Shown: one piece after another, positions 37,017 to 48,387 of the stretch
How positions within the stretch are numbered: the stretch's first letter is position 1
Layout: every line of letters begins with the position of its first letter
Assembly: GCF_023277745.1 (NCBI RefSeq)
Contig: NZ_CP086322.1
Location: forward strand, 372,001-436,000
From: Streptomyces halobius
Lineage (GTDB): Bacteria; Actinomycetota; Actinomycetes; Streptomycetales; Streptomycetaceae
DNA length: 64,000 nt
Direction of reading: 5' to 3'
Made by a program: the position numbers and the translations under genes
Notes under the pieces: model-generated
Databases searched by the model: none
What the model saw: the letters and a program-made list of their open reading frames with translations, nothing else
What the model was told of the DNA's origin: nothing

Positions 37017-37128
37017 GGGGTGCGGCATCGGACGGCGGTGCAGCCACCGTCCACGGGGACCGCGCCCGTCGGCCCCTTCGGCCCGTCCGTCGCCCCGTCG
37101 GCCCGGCCCTGCCCCCAGCTTCGGCCGT

Positions 37129-37346
37129 TCATGCCCCCTCCGAGCGACGGGACGGAAGGAACGCTTTACGGAGCACGGCCGGGGCGATCAAGGCGGCCGG
37201 GCTGGAGCCGTACGGCAGCAGAAAGCGCATCGCCGTCCCGAAGTCCTGCACCGGCACGCCCTCGGCGGCCAACTCGGCGCACAGGCCCGGGAACAGGCCC
37301 TCCATGGCAAGGGCACCGCGTTCGAGCAGGTAGTGCGGATGGTGGC
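37129..37346 (-). pseudogene. FAD-dependent monooxygenase fragment
   Basis: The frame reads HYLLERGALAMEGLFPGLCAEL then AAEGVPVQDFGTAMRFLLPYG, a segment found just after the N-terminal FAD-binding region of PHBH-type hydroxylases (RxHxLLxRGxxxLExLFPGLxxEL). The dinucleotide fold and the rest are missing. It abuts an EamA fragment on the opposite strand. Confidence 0.5.
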
Positions 37347-37566
37347 CCTGCGGGGTGCCGCGCCGGGCGCCGGTGTCGGGGCCGTCACCGTCGTGCTGTG
37401 GGCCTCGGTCTTCGTCCCCATACGCAGCGCGGGCGCGGCCTCCTCACCGGGCGCCCTGGCACTGGGACGGCTCCTCTCCGGGACCCTGGTGCTGGCGGCG
37501 ATCGGCCTGATACGCCGCGAGGGATGGCCGCCACGGGCCGCCTGGGGGCGTCCGGCCTGCCGGGAG
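37339..37566 (+). pseudogene. EamA/DMT transporter fragment
   Basis: The frame reads VTVVLWASVFVPIRSAGAASS then PGALALGRLLSGTLVLAAI and GLIRREGWPPRAAWGR, the first two helices of an EamA-type drug/metabolite exporter (AxxLWASxFxxIR). The remaining eight helices are absent, so it is not functional. Confidence 0.6.
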
Positions 37567-37578
37567 CGAGCGCCACGC

Positions 37579-37740
37579 TCACAGAAGTACGGAGATCTCC
37601 TCCCTCGCGTAGCCGAACCCGTCTTCATCGAAGGTGAAGACGGTGACCTTCGCCTCGTCGCCCTTGGCGAACCGCGAACCGACCGCCGGACGCATCGTCT
37701 CCTTCACGACGTGGCCGTCGTAGTCGCAGGCGGGGCGTTG
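37579..37740 (-). pseudogene. C-terminal fragment of a small conserved protein
   Basis: The frame reads CDYDGHVVKETMRPAVGSRFA then KGDEAKVTVFTFDEDGFGYAREE and ends ISVLL. It has no start codon, and its upstream side is spacer DNA before the AMIN-like gene. Family not known. Confidence 0.4.
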
Positions 37741-37814
37741 TCCGGCGCCGCCCTCGTCGAAGGGCCGCCTGCCGCACCCCAGGTGCGGCAGGCGGCCCCG
37801 TCACTGCGCCCGGT

Positions 37815-38390
37815 TCACCAGTGGTGCGCGACGTCCACGATCAGCTGGTCGCCGGACTGGAGTACCCGGAACGGCAGCCTGGCGCGGACGCCCAGGCCGA
37901 CCTGGGTCTGGCCTTCGAAACTGGCGCCGAACTTGGTGTCCTTGAAGGTCTGGTAACCGGTGAGGTTCACCCCCGGAAGCGGCTTCCCGGCCCGGCCGGC
38001 ATAGGTCTGCCTGCCGGTTTCCGGGTCGTGGCTCGGTGCGGAGACGTAGATCTCCAGGATGGCGCCGCCGGTGACCGGTATCCGCTGACCGGAGCCGTCC
38101 TGGTGGAACGCGTCGACGTAACCGACGTGGTAGCCGGCCTTGCCGGTCGCGCCGCTGATGTCGAAGACCATACGGTCGTAGCATGCGCCCTGGCCGGTCC
38201 TGATGTTCTTCAGCGGCTCGGCGTTCGCGTCCGTGGCGGACTTGTCACCGCTGCCCCAGACCGTCGAACAGGTCGCGTCCGAGGCGGCCTTGGCACCGTG
38301 GCCGGTCGCGGCGCCGGCCACTCCGGCCGTGCCCGCCAGCCCGGCCCCCGCCAGCGCGAGCGCCGCGGCCGCTGTCCCGAACCGTCGCAT
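37815..38390 (-). CDS. Secreted AMIN-like domain protein
   Basis: A 191-residue exported protein. The signal peptide is MRRFGTAAAALALAGAGLAG with Ala-rich cleavage near residue 28. The mature domain (GQGACYDRMVFDISGATG, YHVGYVDAFHQDGSGQRIPV, GGAILEIYVSAPSHD, GYQTFKDTKFGASFEGQTQV, GLGVRARLPFRV) matches the AMIN-like all-beta domain of Streptomyces cell-surface proteins. Two cysteines may form a disulfide. A cell-wall-binding role is inferred. ATG 38390 follows a GGGGG stretch. Confidence 0.8.
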   Translation of the reverse strand: MRRFGTAAAALALAGAGLAGTAGVAGAATGHGAKAASDATCSTVWGSGDKSATDANAEPLKNIRTGQGACYDRMVFDISGATGKAGYHVGYVDAFHQDGSGQRIPVTGGAILEIYVSAPSHDPETGRQTYAGRAGKPLPGVNLTGYQTFKDTKFGASFEGQTQVGLGVRARLPFRVLQSGDQLIVDVAHHW

Positions 38391-38619
38391 GAATTTCCCC
38401 CAAGGAAGAAGTGAGTACGGGTGCGTGCAGGAGGATGGGCAGGACAGGGGCGGGGTTGTGCGCCGGTGGGTTATCGGCCAATGGTGGCGCGAAGTTGCCG
38501 TCGGGGCGGGACTGTTGATCGCCAGGTGTGCACGGTTCAGCGAGGCGCGCACGGCGTAGCGGGAGGTACACGGCGCAGCGGGACGTGCGGAGCATGCAAG
38601 CCGAGGACGCCCACATCAC
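38391..38619. other. Intergenic gap
   Basis: No gene seen. It includes the upstream region of the AMIN-like gene on the minus strand and the 3' side of the phosphatase gene. Confidence 0.35.
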
Positions 38620-40690
38620 TCACGCGTACTCGGTGAGCAGCAGCGCGATGTCGTCCGCGCGGTACGCGGAGCGTCCGGCGTCGTGCAGGAGCCGGTCGGC
38701 GAGTTCGTCCAGGGAGTCGGCGCGGGCGTGGGCCATGGAGGTCCGCAGCCGGTCGATACCGACGTCGATGTCGGCGGCACGCTCTTCGACCAGACCGTCC
38801 GTGTAGAGGGCGAGGACGGAGCCCGGTGGGAAGGTGATCGGGGTGTGCGGGTAGTGGCTGGTGTGGTCCACACCGAGGAGGGGGCCGACCTCCAGGTCCA
38901 CGACGGAGGTGGTGCCGTCGGGACGGCGCAGGAGGGGGGTGGGTGGCCGGCGCGGACGGCGTGCCCACGGTGGGTGCCGGGGTCGAGGCGGAGGTAGCAG
39001 CAGCTGGCGAGGAGTCCGGGTTCGAGGTCGATGAGGGTGTGGTTGGCGCCCGCCAGCACCTCGCCGGGTGTGTGGCCGACCGCCGCGAAAGCCCGTACGG
39101 CGCTGCGCAGTTGAGCCATGGTGGCCGCGGCGGGGATGCTGTGCCCCTCGACGTCTCCGATGACGAGGGACACTCCGCCATCGGTGCGGATCACGTCGTA
39201 CCAGTCGCCACCGATGTCCATCTCTCTCGTAGAGGGCAGATAGCGGGCCGTGGTGTGGATGCCGGGGATCACCGGCAGCCGGTGCGGCAGCAGCGCCTGC
39301 TGCAGGCCACGGGCGAGGGCGAACTCCGAGTCGTAGAGCCGCGCTCGTTCCAGGGCCTGGGCGATCAGCCCGGCGAGCGCGGTCAGGACGCTGCGGTCCT
39401 TGGCCGTGAACCGATGGACCTCGTCGAAGCCGAGCACACACGTGCCGACGGGACGGCCGGGGGCTCCTGTCCTACGGACACCGCTCGCCCGGTCACGCCT
39501 CCCGGGTCCGGATGGAGGGCGAAGGCGAGCCACTGGTCGGGCGGGCGGCAGGCGAGGAAGGACGTCGGCGTCTGCGAGAGCATCACGGACCGGTGCCGGT
39601 ACTCGACGTCGGGATCGGACAGCCACGGCAGGACGTCCCAGAGGCACTGCCCGAGCAGCTGCTCCTGCCGGACGCCGAGCAGCTGTTCAAGGCTGCGGTT
39701 GGCGTAGGTGACCCGCCCGTCGGGGGCGAGGGAGAACAGTCCGTCCCGCAGCCGCTCGATCGCGGCGACGGCCGCGTTGCCGGACGGTGCGTCGACGACC
39801 GCACCGACGAGGTGGGTGCCTGCCCGGTCGTCGGCGACTTCCGGGACGCGGCCCCGGAGTTCGATCGTGCGGTACAGGTCGCCGCCGTGTTCGCCGTGCT
39901 CAGCGGCTCCGCCGAGCCGGTCGCCTCGTACGCGCAGGCGGTGCGCCCCGACCCGGCCCTCGGTGGCCGCCGCGCGGGCAAGGGCACGGAAGGCGGCGCT
40001 GTCGCCGGGGTGGAGGCGGGAAGCGAGCGTGTCGGCGCTTCCGTCGAAGCCAACGGGGTCGAGCCCCAAGATCGCGCAGAACTCGCTGTCCCCGGTGAGG
40101 GTTCCGGCGCGGAGATCCCAGTCGAACAAGCCGACCCGGACGGCGGCCGACGCGGCAGGAGCCGGATTCTCGACGGGAACCGTCTCCGGTTCGCATGCGA
40201 CGGGATCCCCCGTACGGGCGCGGAGCTCGGCGAGGGATGCGCCCAGCCGGTTGGCGGTGAGGCGCAGATGGCGGCGCTGGGCCTTGGACAGTCCCGCCGA
40301 GCCGGGTGCCGCCGACCAGACGATCGCCAGCGCCCCGAACATCTCCTCACTCGTGCCCACCGGCACCGAGCAGGAGCCGAAGGCGAGCGGCAGAGCCATC
40401 GCGAGCTGGGGGAAGCGCCGCACCGTCGCATCGGCGTCGGCCAGGTGGACGGTACGGCCGGAGCGGTATGCCTCGGCGACCGGGATGGGGCTGCTCACCG
40501 GGATGAGCCGCCAACCGCCCAGCAGGGACGGCGGCACCCCACAGGTCGCGGCGAGCACGATCGAGCGGCGGTCGCGGGAGCGGAGGAAGATGCTCCCGGC
40601 GTGGGCGCCGGTGCCCTGGACGGCCTTGACGACGCCCGCTGCCAGCAGGTCCTCGCGCTCCGCCGTCCCGCCGACGGTCACACCGCCCAT
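38620..40690 (-). pseudogene. GAF-PAS-GAF-PP2C (SpoIIE) phosphatase with two frameshifts
   Basis: About 685 residues across three frames. ATG 40690 starts [20 protein letters not shown]; a GAF domain follows ([19 protein letters not shown]), then PAS segments ([43 protein letters not shown]). After a shift near 39460 the second GAF tail ([20 protein letters not shown]) leads into the phosphatase (MDIGGDWYDVIRTDGGVSL, VIGDVEGHSIPAAATMAQLR). After a second shift near 38940, in a C-rich run, it ends VLALYTDGLVEERA and ADDIALLLTEYA. The metal-binding Asp residues are present. It would dephosphorylate anti-anti-sigma factors in stress signalling if the frame were intact. Confidence 0.8.
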
Positions 40691-40894
40691 ATGCCCAGGG
40701 TGCGCAGGGTGCGCGGGGTGCGCCCAGCGGCCCGAACGGCCGGTGGAGCTCGGCGCGGCACGGAGACCGACGCGGAGATCACGGTGCGGGCGCTTCGGCA
40801 GCCGACGATCGTCGGTCCCGGTCCCCACCCGGCGGCGGCTGTCGCACACGACAAGGACCACCCGCACACCACTTTTGGGCCGAATTTGATCACC

Positions 40895-40923
40895 TTGACA
40901 CGCGTGTCGGCGCGTTTTATGCA
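40895..40923 (+). promoter_or_regulatory. Promoter of the dnaK2 cluster with overlapping palindrome
   Basis: A TTGACA -35 box, exactly 17 bases, then TATGCA as -10. A perfect 12-base palindrome GACACGCGTGTC (40897-40908) overlaps the -35 and spacer, the right place for a repressor. No HspR-type CTTGAGT/ACTCAAG repeat was found. The 5' leader would be about 210 bases. Confidence 0.6.
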
Positions 40924-41140
40924 GATTACGGAGGAAATTTGGAGGAAGGTTGCGGGCGGTTCGCTCTCAGGACAGCAGGTGAGAGGGCCTGCGCGAGGAC
41001 GTCCGAGGACTCGGGGCACCCGGCTCCGGGAACCGCCGGACGGTGACGGGTGCGCCGGTGTATGCGCTGGCACACCACAGCCATCACCGCCCCCGGGCCG
41101 GGACCGCTTCGGGAGTGGACCGCAAGGTGAGGAGAGGGCC

Positions 41141-43032
<1,892 letters not shown>

Positions 43033-43036
<4 letters not shown>

Positions 43037-43851
43037 ACCGCTCGACCGACGACCGCGGCGGCACCCGCCCGCAGCTGGTGGTCGTCCCGGGTGGTGCGGG
43101 CAACGGCCCGGCGGGCCCGGACGCGCTCCCCGACCGTGCCGCCCATGGCGAGGAGCGGACCGGCCGGGCGGGCGGTGGGTCCTCGGGCCGCGACACGACC
43201 ACCCCACAGCCGTCGTCGTCTCACGAGGCGGAGCTCCGCGAGGAACTGCGTGAACGCACCGCCGACCTGCAAAGACTGAAAGCCGAATACGACAATTACC
43301 GCAAGCGGATACGCCGCGACCGGCTGGCCGTCCGCCAGATCGCCGTGGCCAATGTGCTCGACCGGCTCCTGCCGGTGCTCGACGCCCTCGCCGAGGCCAG
43401 AGAGCAGGGCGAGGTGACCGGCGGCTTCCAGCGCGTCGCCGAGGTGCTGGAAACCGAGCTGGCGGCGCTGGGGCTGGAGCCCCTCGGTACGGTGGGCGAG
43501 ACGTTCGACCCACGCGTACACGAGGCGCTCTCGTACGCCTACGCACCGGCCGACACGCGCGGGCCCGCCCCGGCCGCGTACGCGCGGACCGGCTCCGGCA
43601 CGCCCACCGAAACAGGCACTTCCGCCGGCACGCAGACGCCCACCGACAGGCAGACGCCCACCGACCCTCAGCCGTCGGCTGACACCCGCGCGGCTGCCGG
43701 CGCCCGCGCCCCTGCCGAGCGGAGCGAGCCACCCGCCTGCGCCGAGATACTGCGTCTGGGATACCGGGTCGGCGACCATCTGCTCCGCCCCGCCCAGGTG
43801 ACCGTCGCCGAAGCCGCTCGGCCGACAACCGGTACGGGCCGGAGGGACTGA
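43033..43851 (+). CDS. grpE: GrpE nucleotide exchange factor with a long insert
   Basis: A 272-residue GrpE. The long helix begins [21 protein letters not shown] with the signature [14 protein letters not shown], then [17 protein letters not shown], and the beta domain ([21 protein letters not shown]). An insert of about 60 residues rich in Thr, Pro and Ala (with [12 protein letters not shown]) splits the beta domain before the final strands ([21 protein letters not shown]). The N-terminal 60 residues are also disordered. Both exceed the usual 190-230 residues. ATG 43033 overlaps the dnaK stop, so it is coupled. Confidence 0.92.
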
Positions 43852-43869
43852 GCGCACGGCGGGAGCGAG

Positions 43870-44892
43870 GTGAGGGCAGTACCCGCGGTTCCGGAGACGA
43901 CAGCCGCCTGGGTGGTCGAGCGCCCGGCGCCGATCGCCTCCGCTCCCTTGCGGTACGTACGGCGCGCGCTGTCCGAGCCCGGCCCCGAGGAACTGCTGCT
44001 GCGGGTGCGCGCTTGCGGGGTCTGCCGGACCGATCTGCATTTGGCCGAGGGGGATTTGACGCCCCGTAAAGCGCGCTGCACGCCGGGCCATGAGGTGGTC
44101 GGCGAGGTGGCCGCCGCCGGGTCCGCCGTCCAGGACTTCCGGGTCGGCGACCGCGTGGGGGCCGCATGGCTGGCGGGGACCTGCGGCCGATGCCGCTACT
44201 GCCGCACACGACGGGAGAACCTGTGTCCCGACTCCCGCTACACCGGTTGGGACATCCACGGCGGATTCGCCGACCACCTGGTCGTGGACGCCCGGTTCGC
44301 CTACCGGCTCCCCGAAGGATGGCCCGACGAGGACGCCGCACCCCTGCTGTGCGCGGGGATCATCGGCTACCGGGCACTCCAGCGGGCCGACCTGCCGCCC
44401 GGCGGCCGGCTCGGTATCTACGGTTTCGGGGCCTCCGCGCATCTGACCGCCCAGCTCGCCATGGCCCGGGGCGCCGAAGTGCACGTCGTCACCCGCTCCC
44501 CCGAGGCGCAGCGACTGGCACTGGAGCTGGGTGCGGCCTCCGCAGGTGCCGGCGCGCCCCCACGGGCTCTGGATGCCGCGATCCTGTTCGCACCGGCCGG
44601 GAGCCTGGTGCCGACGGCGCTGGAGGCGCTGGACCGCGGTGGGACGCTGGCGATCGCCGGGATCCATCTGACCACCATCCCCTCGCTCGACTACGCCCGG
44701 CATCTGTTCCAGGACCGGACCGTGCGCAGCGTGACCGCGAACACCCGCGAGGACGGCCGCGCTTTCCTCGCCGAGGCCGCGCGGCGGCGCCCCAGCGTGC
44801 GGATCACGCCCTACCCGATGCGGCGGGCCGACGAGGCCCTGACGGATCTGGCAGCCGGGCGGATCACCGGGGTCGCCGTCCTGGTCACCTAG
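43870..44892 (+). CDS. Zinc-dependent alcohol dehydrogenase
   Basis: A 340-residue medium-chain dehydrogenase. Catalytic zinc ligands: Cys in [16 protein letters not shown], His-Glu in [10 protein letters not shown], Cys in [13 protein letters not shown]. The structural zinc is in [15 protein letters not shown]. The NAD-binding stretch is [18 protein letters not shown]. It oxidises alcohols or reduces aldehydes. It starts 18 bases after grpE on the same strand. Co-location of a chaperone pair and an ADH suggests a stress or redox response operon. The start is GTG 43870 with GGGAGCGAG upstream. Confidence 0.92.
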   Translation: MRAVPAVPETTAAWVVERPAPIASAPLRYVRRALSEPGPEELLLRVRACGVCRTDLHLAEGDLTPRKARCTPGHEVVGEVAAAGSAVQDFRVGDRVGAAWLAGTCGRCRYCRTRRENLCPDSRYTGWDIHGGFADHLVVDARFAYRLPEGWPDEDAAPLLCAGIIGYRALQRADLPPGGRLGIYGFGASAHLTAQLAMARGAEVHVVTRSPEAQRLALELGAASAGAGAPPRALDAAILFAPAGSLVPTALEALDRGGTLAIAGIHLTTIPSLDYARHLFQDRTVRSVTANTREDGRAFLAEAARRRPSVRITPYPMRRADEALTDLAAGRITGVAVLVT

Positions 44893-44922
44893 CGCGGAGC
44901 GGCGCAGGCGCGGCCGCCCTCG

Positions 44923-45039
44923 GAGCGTTGACCTGGCCCAGAGCATGACCTGGCCCGGAGCATGACCTGGCCCGGAGCATGACCTGGTCCGGAGCATGAC
45001 CTGGTCCGGAGTGTGACCTGGTCCGGAGTGTGACTTGGG
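44923..45039. repeat. 17-bp tandem repeat, about 6.5 units
   Basis: Units of GAGCATGACCTGGCCCG drift gradually to GAGCATGACCTGGTCCG and GAGTGTGACCTGGTCCG, immediately downstream of the ADH gene. There are no spacers, so it is not a CRISPR array. It may be a slippage product or a binding-site array. Confidence 0.85.
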
Positions 45040-45140
45040 TCATTGACCGCATCGACGGCTATATGCCCACGATAAGGACACTTCCCACCACCCCCTCACA
45101 CCGCCCGCCTTGCCCCTTCCCCCTACGAAAAGCGGTCCGC

Positions 45141-45293
45141 ATGAGCACGCATGTGCACGTCCGCCTCATTCAAAGCCTGAGCGCCTCAGAAGACGGAGAA
45201 CTGGTCGAGCTCTCCTCCTGCCGGTGCGGAGCCACCTGGACCACCAGGTATCCGGCAGACGCCCCGGGCACCGAATCGGGACGCACCGAATAG
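45141..45293 (+). CDS. Small CxC protein, 50 aa
   Basis: A 50-residue open frame (MSTHVHVRLIQSLSASEDGE, VELSSCRCGATWTTRYPADA) with a CRC pair. The composition is protein-like and the frame has high G/C third positions. It could be a small metal-binding or regulatory peptide. There is no close ribosome binding site. Confidence 0.45.
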   Translation: MSTHVHVRLIQSLSASEDGELVELSSCRCGATWTTRYPADAPGTESGRTE

Positions 45294-45825
45294 CAAGATT
45301 CCTCACCGCCCGTCACCCCATTACGCGGCGTTCACCATGACCGCGCCATGACGCTGTACGCACATCCGGCAATGGCGTCCACGCTTCCCGGCGCAGTGCC
45401 GCCCGCTCGTCGGCAGGTCGCACCGCCAGCGCATTGTCGCACCCAGCTGCCGGCGCGCAGCGGGCGGCCGAGCCCGGCTCAGCTGACGCCGCGTCAGGCT
45501 TGAGCCGCCGTCTTCGCGCTGCCCTGATGGGCGACGCCCGTGGGGGCGAACACGCCTTTACCCTCACCCGAGCCCGCCCACCCGAGGATCGGGGCCCGTC
45601 GGCACATATGGCGCAGGCTCGTCGGCCAGTTGGGCGAACTCGATACCCAGTAACGCAACCACCCGAGAACGCACACCTCATTACTGGTAGCGATCAATAG
45701 ACTGCTTATAGTGATCGCCAGTGCCAGGCGGACCGCCACACACGTACGCCGTAATGCTCACGCGGCACACAACGAACCCTCTGCTGCGCCGGCCCCCGGC
45801 CGTCCGCAGGAAGGAGCACGGCAGA
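45294..45825. other. Gap without a recognised gene
   Basis: About 530 bases. Overlapping small frames are not convincing. Close to its right end, AT-rich DNA (TCAATAGACTGCTTATAGTGATC, split across 45693-45718) could hold the pstS promoter. No PHO-box direct repeats were identified. Confidence 0.4.
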
Positions 45826-46968
45826 GTGAAGCGTCAGTGCAAGAGCGGGCTGCGGACCCTGGCGGCCGGCTCGGCGGTCGCCGCCGGCGCCCTGGCCCTG
45901 ACGGCCTGCGGCGCGGACAACGGCGCCCCCTCCGGGACACCGACCGAGGCCACCCCCACGACCACCCCTGGTGCCGGCGGTATCCAGTGCGGCAAGTCCG
46001 CCACCCTGAAGGCTTCCGGCTCGACCGCCCAGGAATATGCGATGCAGTCCTGGATCAAGAGCTATATGCGGGCCTGTCGCGGTACCCGGATCGAGTACGA
46101 GGGCACGGGGTCCGGAACCGGCCAGACCGAATTCCTTGAGGGCAAAACCGCCTTCGCGGGCTCCGACTCGCCCTTGAGCACCGATCAGATCACCAAGTCC
46201 AGGAGCGTCTGCAAAGGCGGCGGCCGCGCCGTACATCTGCCGATGCTCGGCGGCCCCATTTCCGTCGCATACAACCTACCGGGCGTCAGCAGACTGATCC
46301 TGGACGCCCCCACACTCGCCAATATCTACACGGCGAAGATCACCACCTGGAACGACCCGGCGATCGCGAAACTCAACCCTGGCACCAAACTGCCGGCGAC
46401 GCCCATCAAGGCGGTCCACCGCTCCGACTCCTCCGGCACGACGGACAACTTCACCTCTTATCTCAACGACGCCGCGCCGAGCGCCTGGCCGCATTCGCAC
46501 GACAAGGAGTGGAAGGCCAAAGGCGGCGAGTCCGCGAAGGGCTCCTCGGGCCTCGCCGACCAGGTCAAAAAGACCAAGGGCGCGATCGGCTACGTCGAAG
46601 TGTCCTATGCGCTCGCCCGCAAGATTCCCACGGTCGCGATCGACACCGGTGCCGACTCCCCCGTCGACCCCAATGTGCTGAGCTCCTCCAAGGCGATCTC
46701 CGAATCCAAAGCCATCGGCAGCGGAAACGACCTCACCCTCGATCTCAACTACGCGACCAAAGCCCCCGGCTCATACCCCATCAACATGGTCACCTACGAA
46801 ATCGTCTGCAACAAGGGAAACAAAGCCGAGACCTGGCCGGCCACCAAAGCCTTCCTCACCTTCATGGCCGGCAAGAAGGGCCAGGAAGACCTCACCTTCC
46901 AGGGCTACGCGACACTGCCGGCCGATGTCGTGAACAAGGTCCGCCGCAACATCAGCAGACTGTCGTGA
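45826..46968 (+). CDS. pstS: Phosphate ABC transporter substrate-binding lipoprotein PstS
   Basis: A 380-residue lipoprotein. The lipobox ALALTAC places the lipidated Cys at residue 28. The mature protein has the PstS hallmarks: LKASGSTAQEYAMQSWIKSY, YEGTGSGTGQTEFLEGKTAFAGSD (phosphate loop), YNLPGVSRLILDAPTLANIYT, ITTWNDPAIAKLNPG, HRSDSSGTTDNFTSYL and KGAIGYVEVSYA. It captures phosphate outside the membrane. No pstC, pstA or pstB follows, so it is an orphan copy. The start is GTG 45826 with AAGGAG upstream. Confidence 0.92.
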   Translation: MKRQCKSGLRTLAAGSAVAAGALALTACGADNGAPSGTPTEATPTTTPGAGGIQCGKSATLKASGSTAQEYAMQSWIKSYMRACRGTRIEYEGTGSGTGQTEFLEGKTAFAGSDSPLSTDQITKSRSVCKGGGRAVHLPMLGGPISVAYNLPGVSRLILDAPTLANIYTAKITTWNDPAIAKLNPGTKLPATPIKAVHRSDSSGTTDNFTSYLNDAAPSAWPHSHDKEWKAKGGESAKGSSGLADQVKKTKGAIGYVEVSYALARKIPTVAIDTGADSPVDPNVLSSSKAISESKAIGSGNDLTLDLNYATKAPGSYPINMVTYEIVCNKGNKAETWPATKAFLTFMAGKKGQEDLTFQGYATLPADVVNKVRRNISRLS

Positions 46969-47125
46969 CGTCGACGCGTCGGACATGTGCCGGGTGACAT
47001 CGGCTGTCCGGCGTCGGCCCGTCCGGCAACGGACTGACAGGGCAACGGCTGTCCGGCAGTGGCCTGTCCGGGTCGTCTTGCGTCGTTCTGTCGATGACAC
47101 GGGCCGTTATTTTGACCGCTCCCAT
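46969..47125. other. Convergent gap between pstS and the permease remnant
   Basis: No gene. Short GTCCGG-containing direct repeats only. Confidence 0.3.
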
Positions 47126-47955
47126 CTATTTGACCGCTCCCATCGAAAAACCTTGTACCAACTTGTCCTGGGCGGCGAATCCGGCTGCCAGCACCGGCAG
47201 TGATACGGCGAAGGCCGCGGCGCAGACCTGGGACAGGAACAGGCCCTGGCTGGTGACGAAGCCGGTCAGGAAGACCGGTGCGGTGATGGAGCGGACGCCG
47301 GTGAGTACGCGGGCGAACAGCATCTCGTTCCAGCTGAAGAGGAAACAGATGAGGGAGGTGGCGGCGATTCCGGGGGCTGCGATCGGCGCGACGATGCGGC
47401 GGAGGACGGTGGGCAGGCCGGCGCCGTCGATGGCCGCCGCCTCAAGGATCTCGACGGGGATCTCGGCGAGGAACGAGCGCATCATCCACACCGCGATCGG
47501 CAGGTTCATCGCCGTGTAGAGGACCGCCATCAGCCAGAGGTTGTCCAGCAGTCCGGTGTTCTTGGCGACCAGGTAGACCGGCAGCAGGCCGGCGACGGCC
47601 GGCAGCATCTTCGTGGACAGGAAGAAGAACATCGCGTCCGACCACCTGCGTACCGGTTTGATCGAGAGAACGTACGCCGCCGGGATCGCGAGGACGAGTA
47701 CGAGCATTGTCGATCCGATGGCGGCCGAGGCCGAGTTGGCCAGCGCGGGCCAGCGGCTCGTCCCGGTGGCGGTGCCGAAGAACTCACGATAGCCCTCAAG
47801 GGTCAGGGGGGCGGTGATCGAGGGCGGATTGGTGGCGGCGTCGGACTCGCTGTGGAAGGAGGTCAGGACCATCCAGGCCACGGGCAGGAAGAAGAGCAGC
47901 CCGGTGGCCCAGGCGGCCAGCCCCCACAGCGCGTCTGCACGACGCGCGAACCGGC
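47126..47955 (-). pseudogene. Carbohydrate/polyol ABC permease, start lost
   Basis: A nearly complete MalG-type permease of about 275 residues: RADALWGLAAWATGLLFFLPV (TM1), then five further helices, the EAA loop EILEAAAIDGAGLPTVLRRIV, LFSWNEMLFARVL and a C-terminus DKLVQGFSMGAVK. It lacks a start codon because its 5' end is fused, out of frame, to the truncated binding-protein gene near 47955. The other permease and the C-terminal part of the binding protein are gone. The sequence resembles sorbitol/mannitol uptake permeases (SmoG-like). Confidence 0.8.
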
Positions 47956-48387
47956 CTCCCGGACGGGGGTGAGGATGTCGCGCTGGTCGAAGGCGGAGTC
48001 CTTGGCGACGGTGTCGTCCAACGGGGCCAGCCAGCCGAACTTGCCGTAGAGGGGTGCCTCGAAGTTGCTGATGGACGCCACGTCGTAGATGCCGGCCTGG
48101 CTGGAGAACTCCTGACTGATCTTGTCGCGTACGTCGTTCTCCGACAGGACGGTGTAGTTGACCTTGATGCCGGTCTGCCGGGTGAAATGTCTTTGCGTCA
48201 GTTTTTGCAGATCGAGCATCTGGGGGTTGTTCACCATGAGGACGTTCACCGATTCGGCGTCCCCGCCGGTGGCACCGCCCTGGCCCCATCCGGCACAGCC
48301 GGCGACGAGCAGCAGCGCGGCACAGGTCACCAGAGCGGTACGGCCGGCGGTGAGCCGCCGCGTTCTTCTCCGGCCGGGCGACGTCAT
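47955..48387 (-). pseudogene. Polyol-binding lipoprotein, C-terminally deleted
   Basis: ATG 48387 overlaps the sorC stop (ATGA). The signal and lipobox are TALVTCAALLLVAGCAGWG. About 120 residues of the mature domain follow (VNVLMVNNPQMLDLQKLTQRH, TQRHFTRQTGIKVNYTVLSEN, YDVASISNFEAPLYGKFGWL, FDQRDILTPVREAG), typical of SmoE-like sorbitol/mannitol binding proteins. Roughly two thirds of the protein is then missing at the deletion junction. Confidence 0.8.

Noticed and set aside
40895..41140. HspR-controlled (HAIR) dnaK operon
   Set aside because: No CTTGAGT-N7-ACTCAAG element and no hspR or dnaJ gene nearby.
44923..45039. CRISPR array
   Set aside because: Units are contiguous, with no spacers, and there are no cas genes.
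45313..45681. 122-codon minus-strand frame upstream of pstS
   Set aside because: No recognisable domain, and codon use is not biased to G/C third positions as in real genes here.
45826..46968. Complete phosphate uptake operon
   Set aside because: Only the binding protein is present; the following DNA is non-coding and then an unrelated permease on the other strand.
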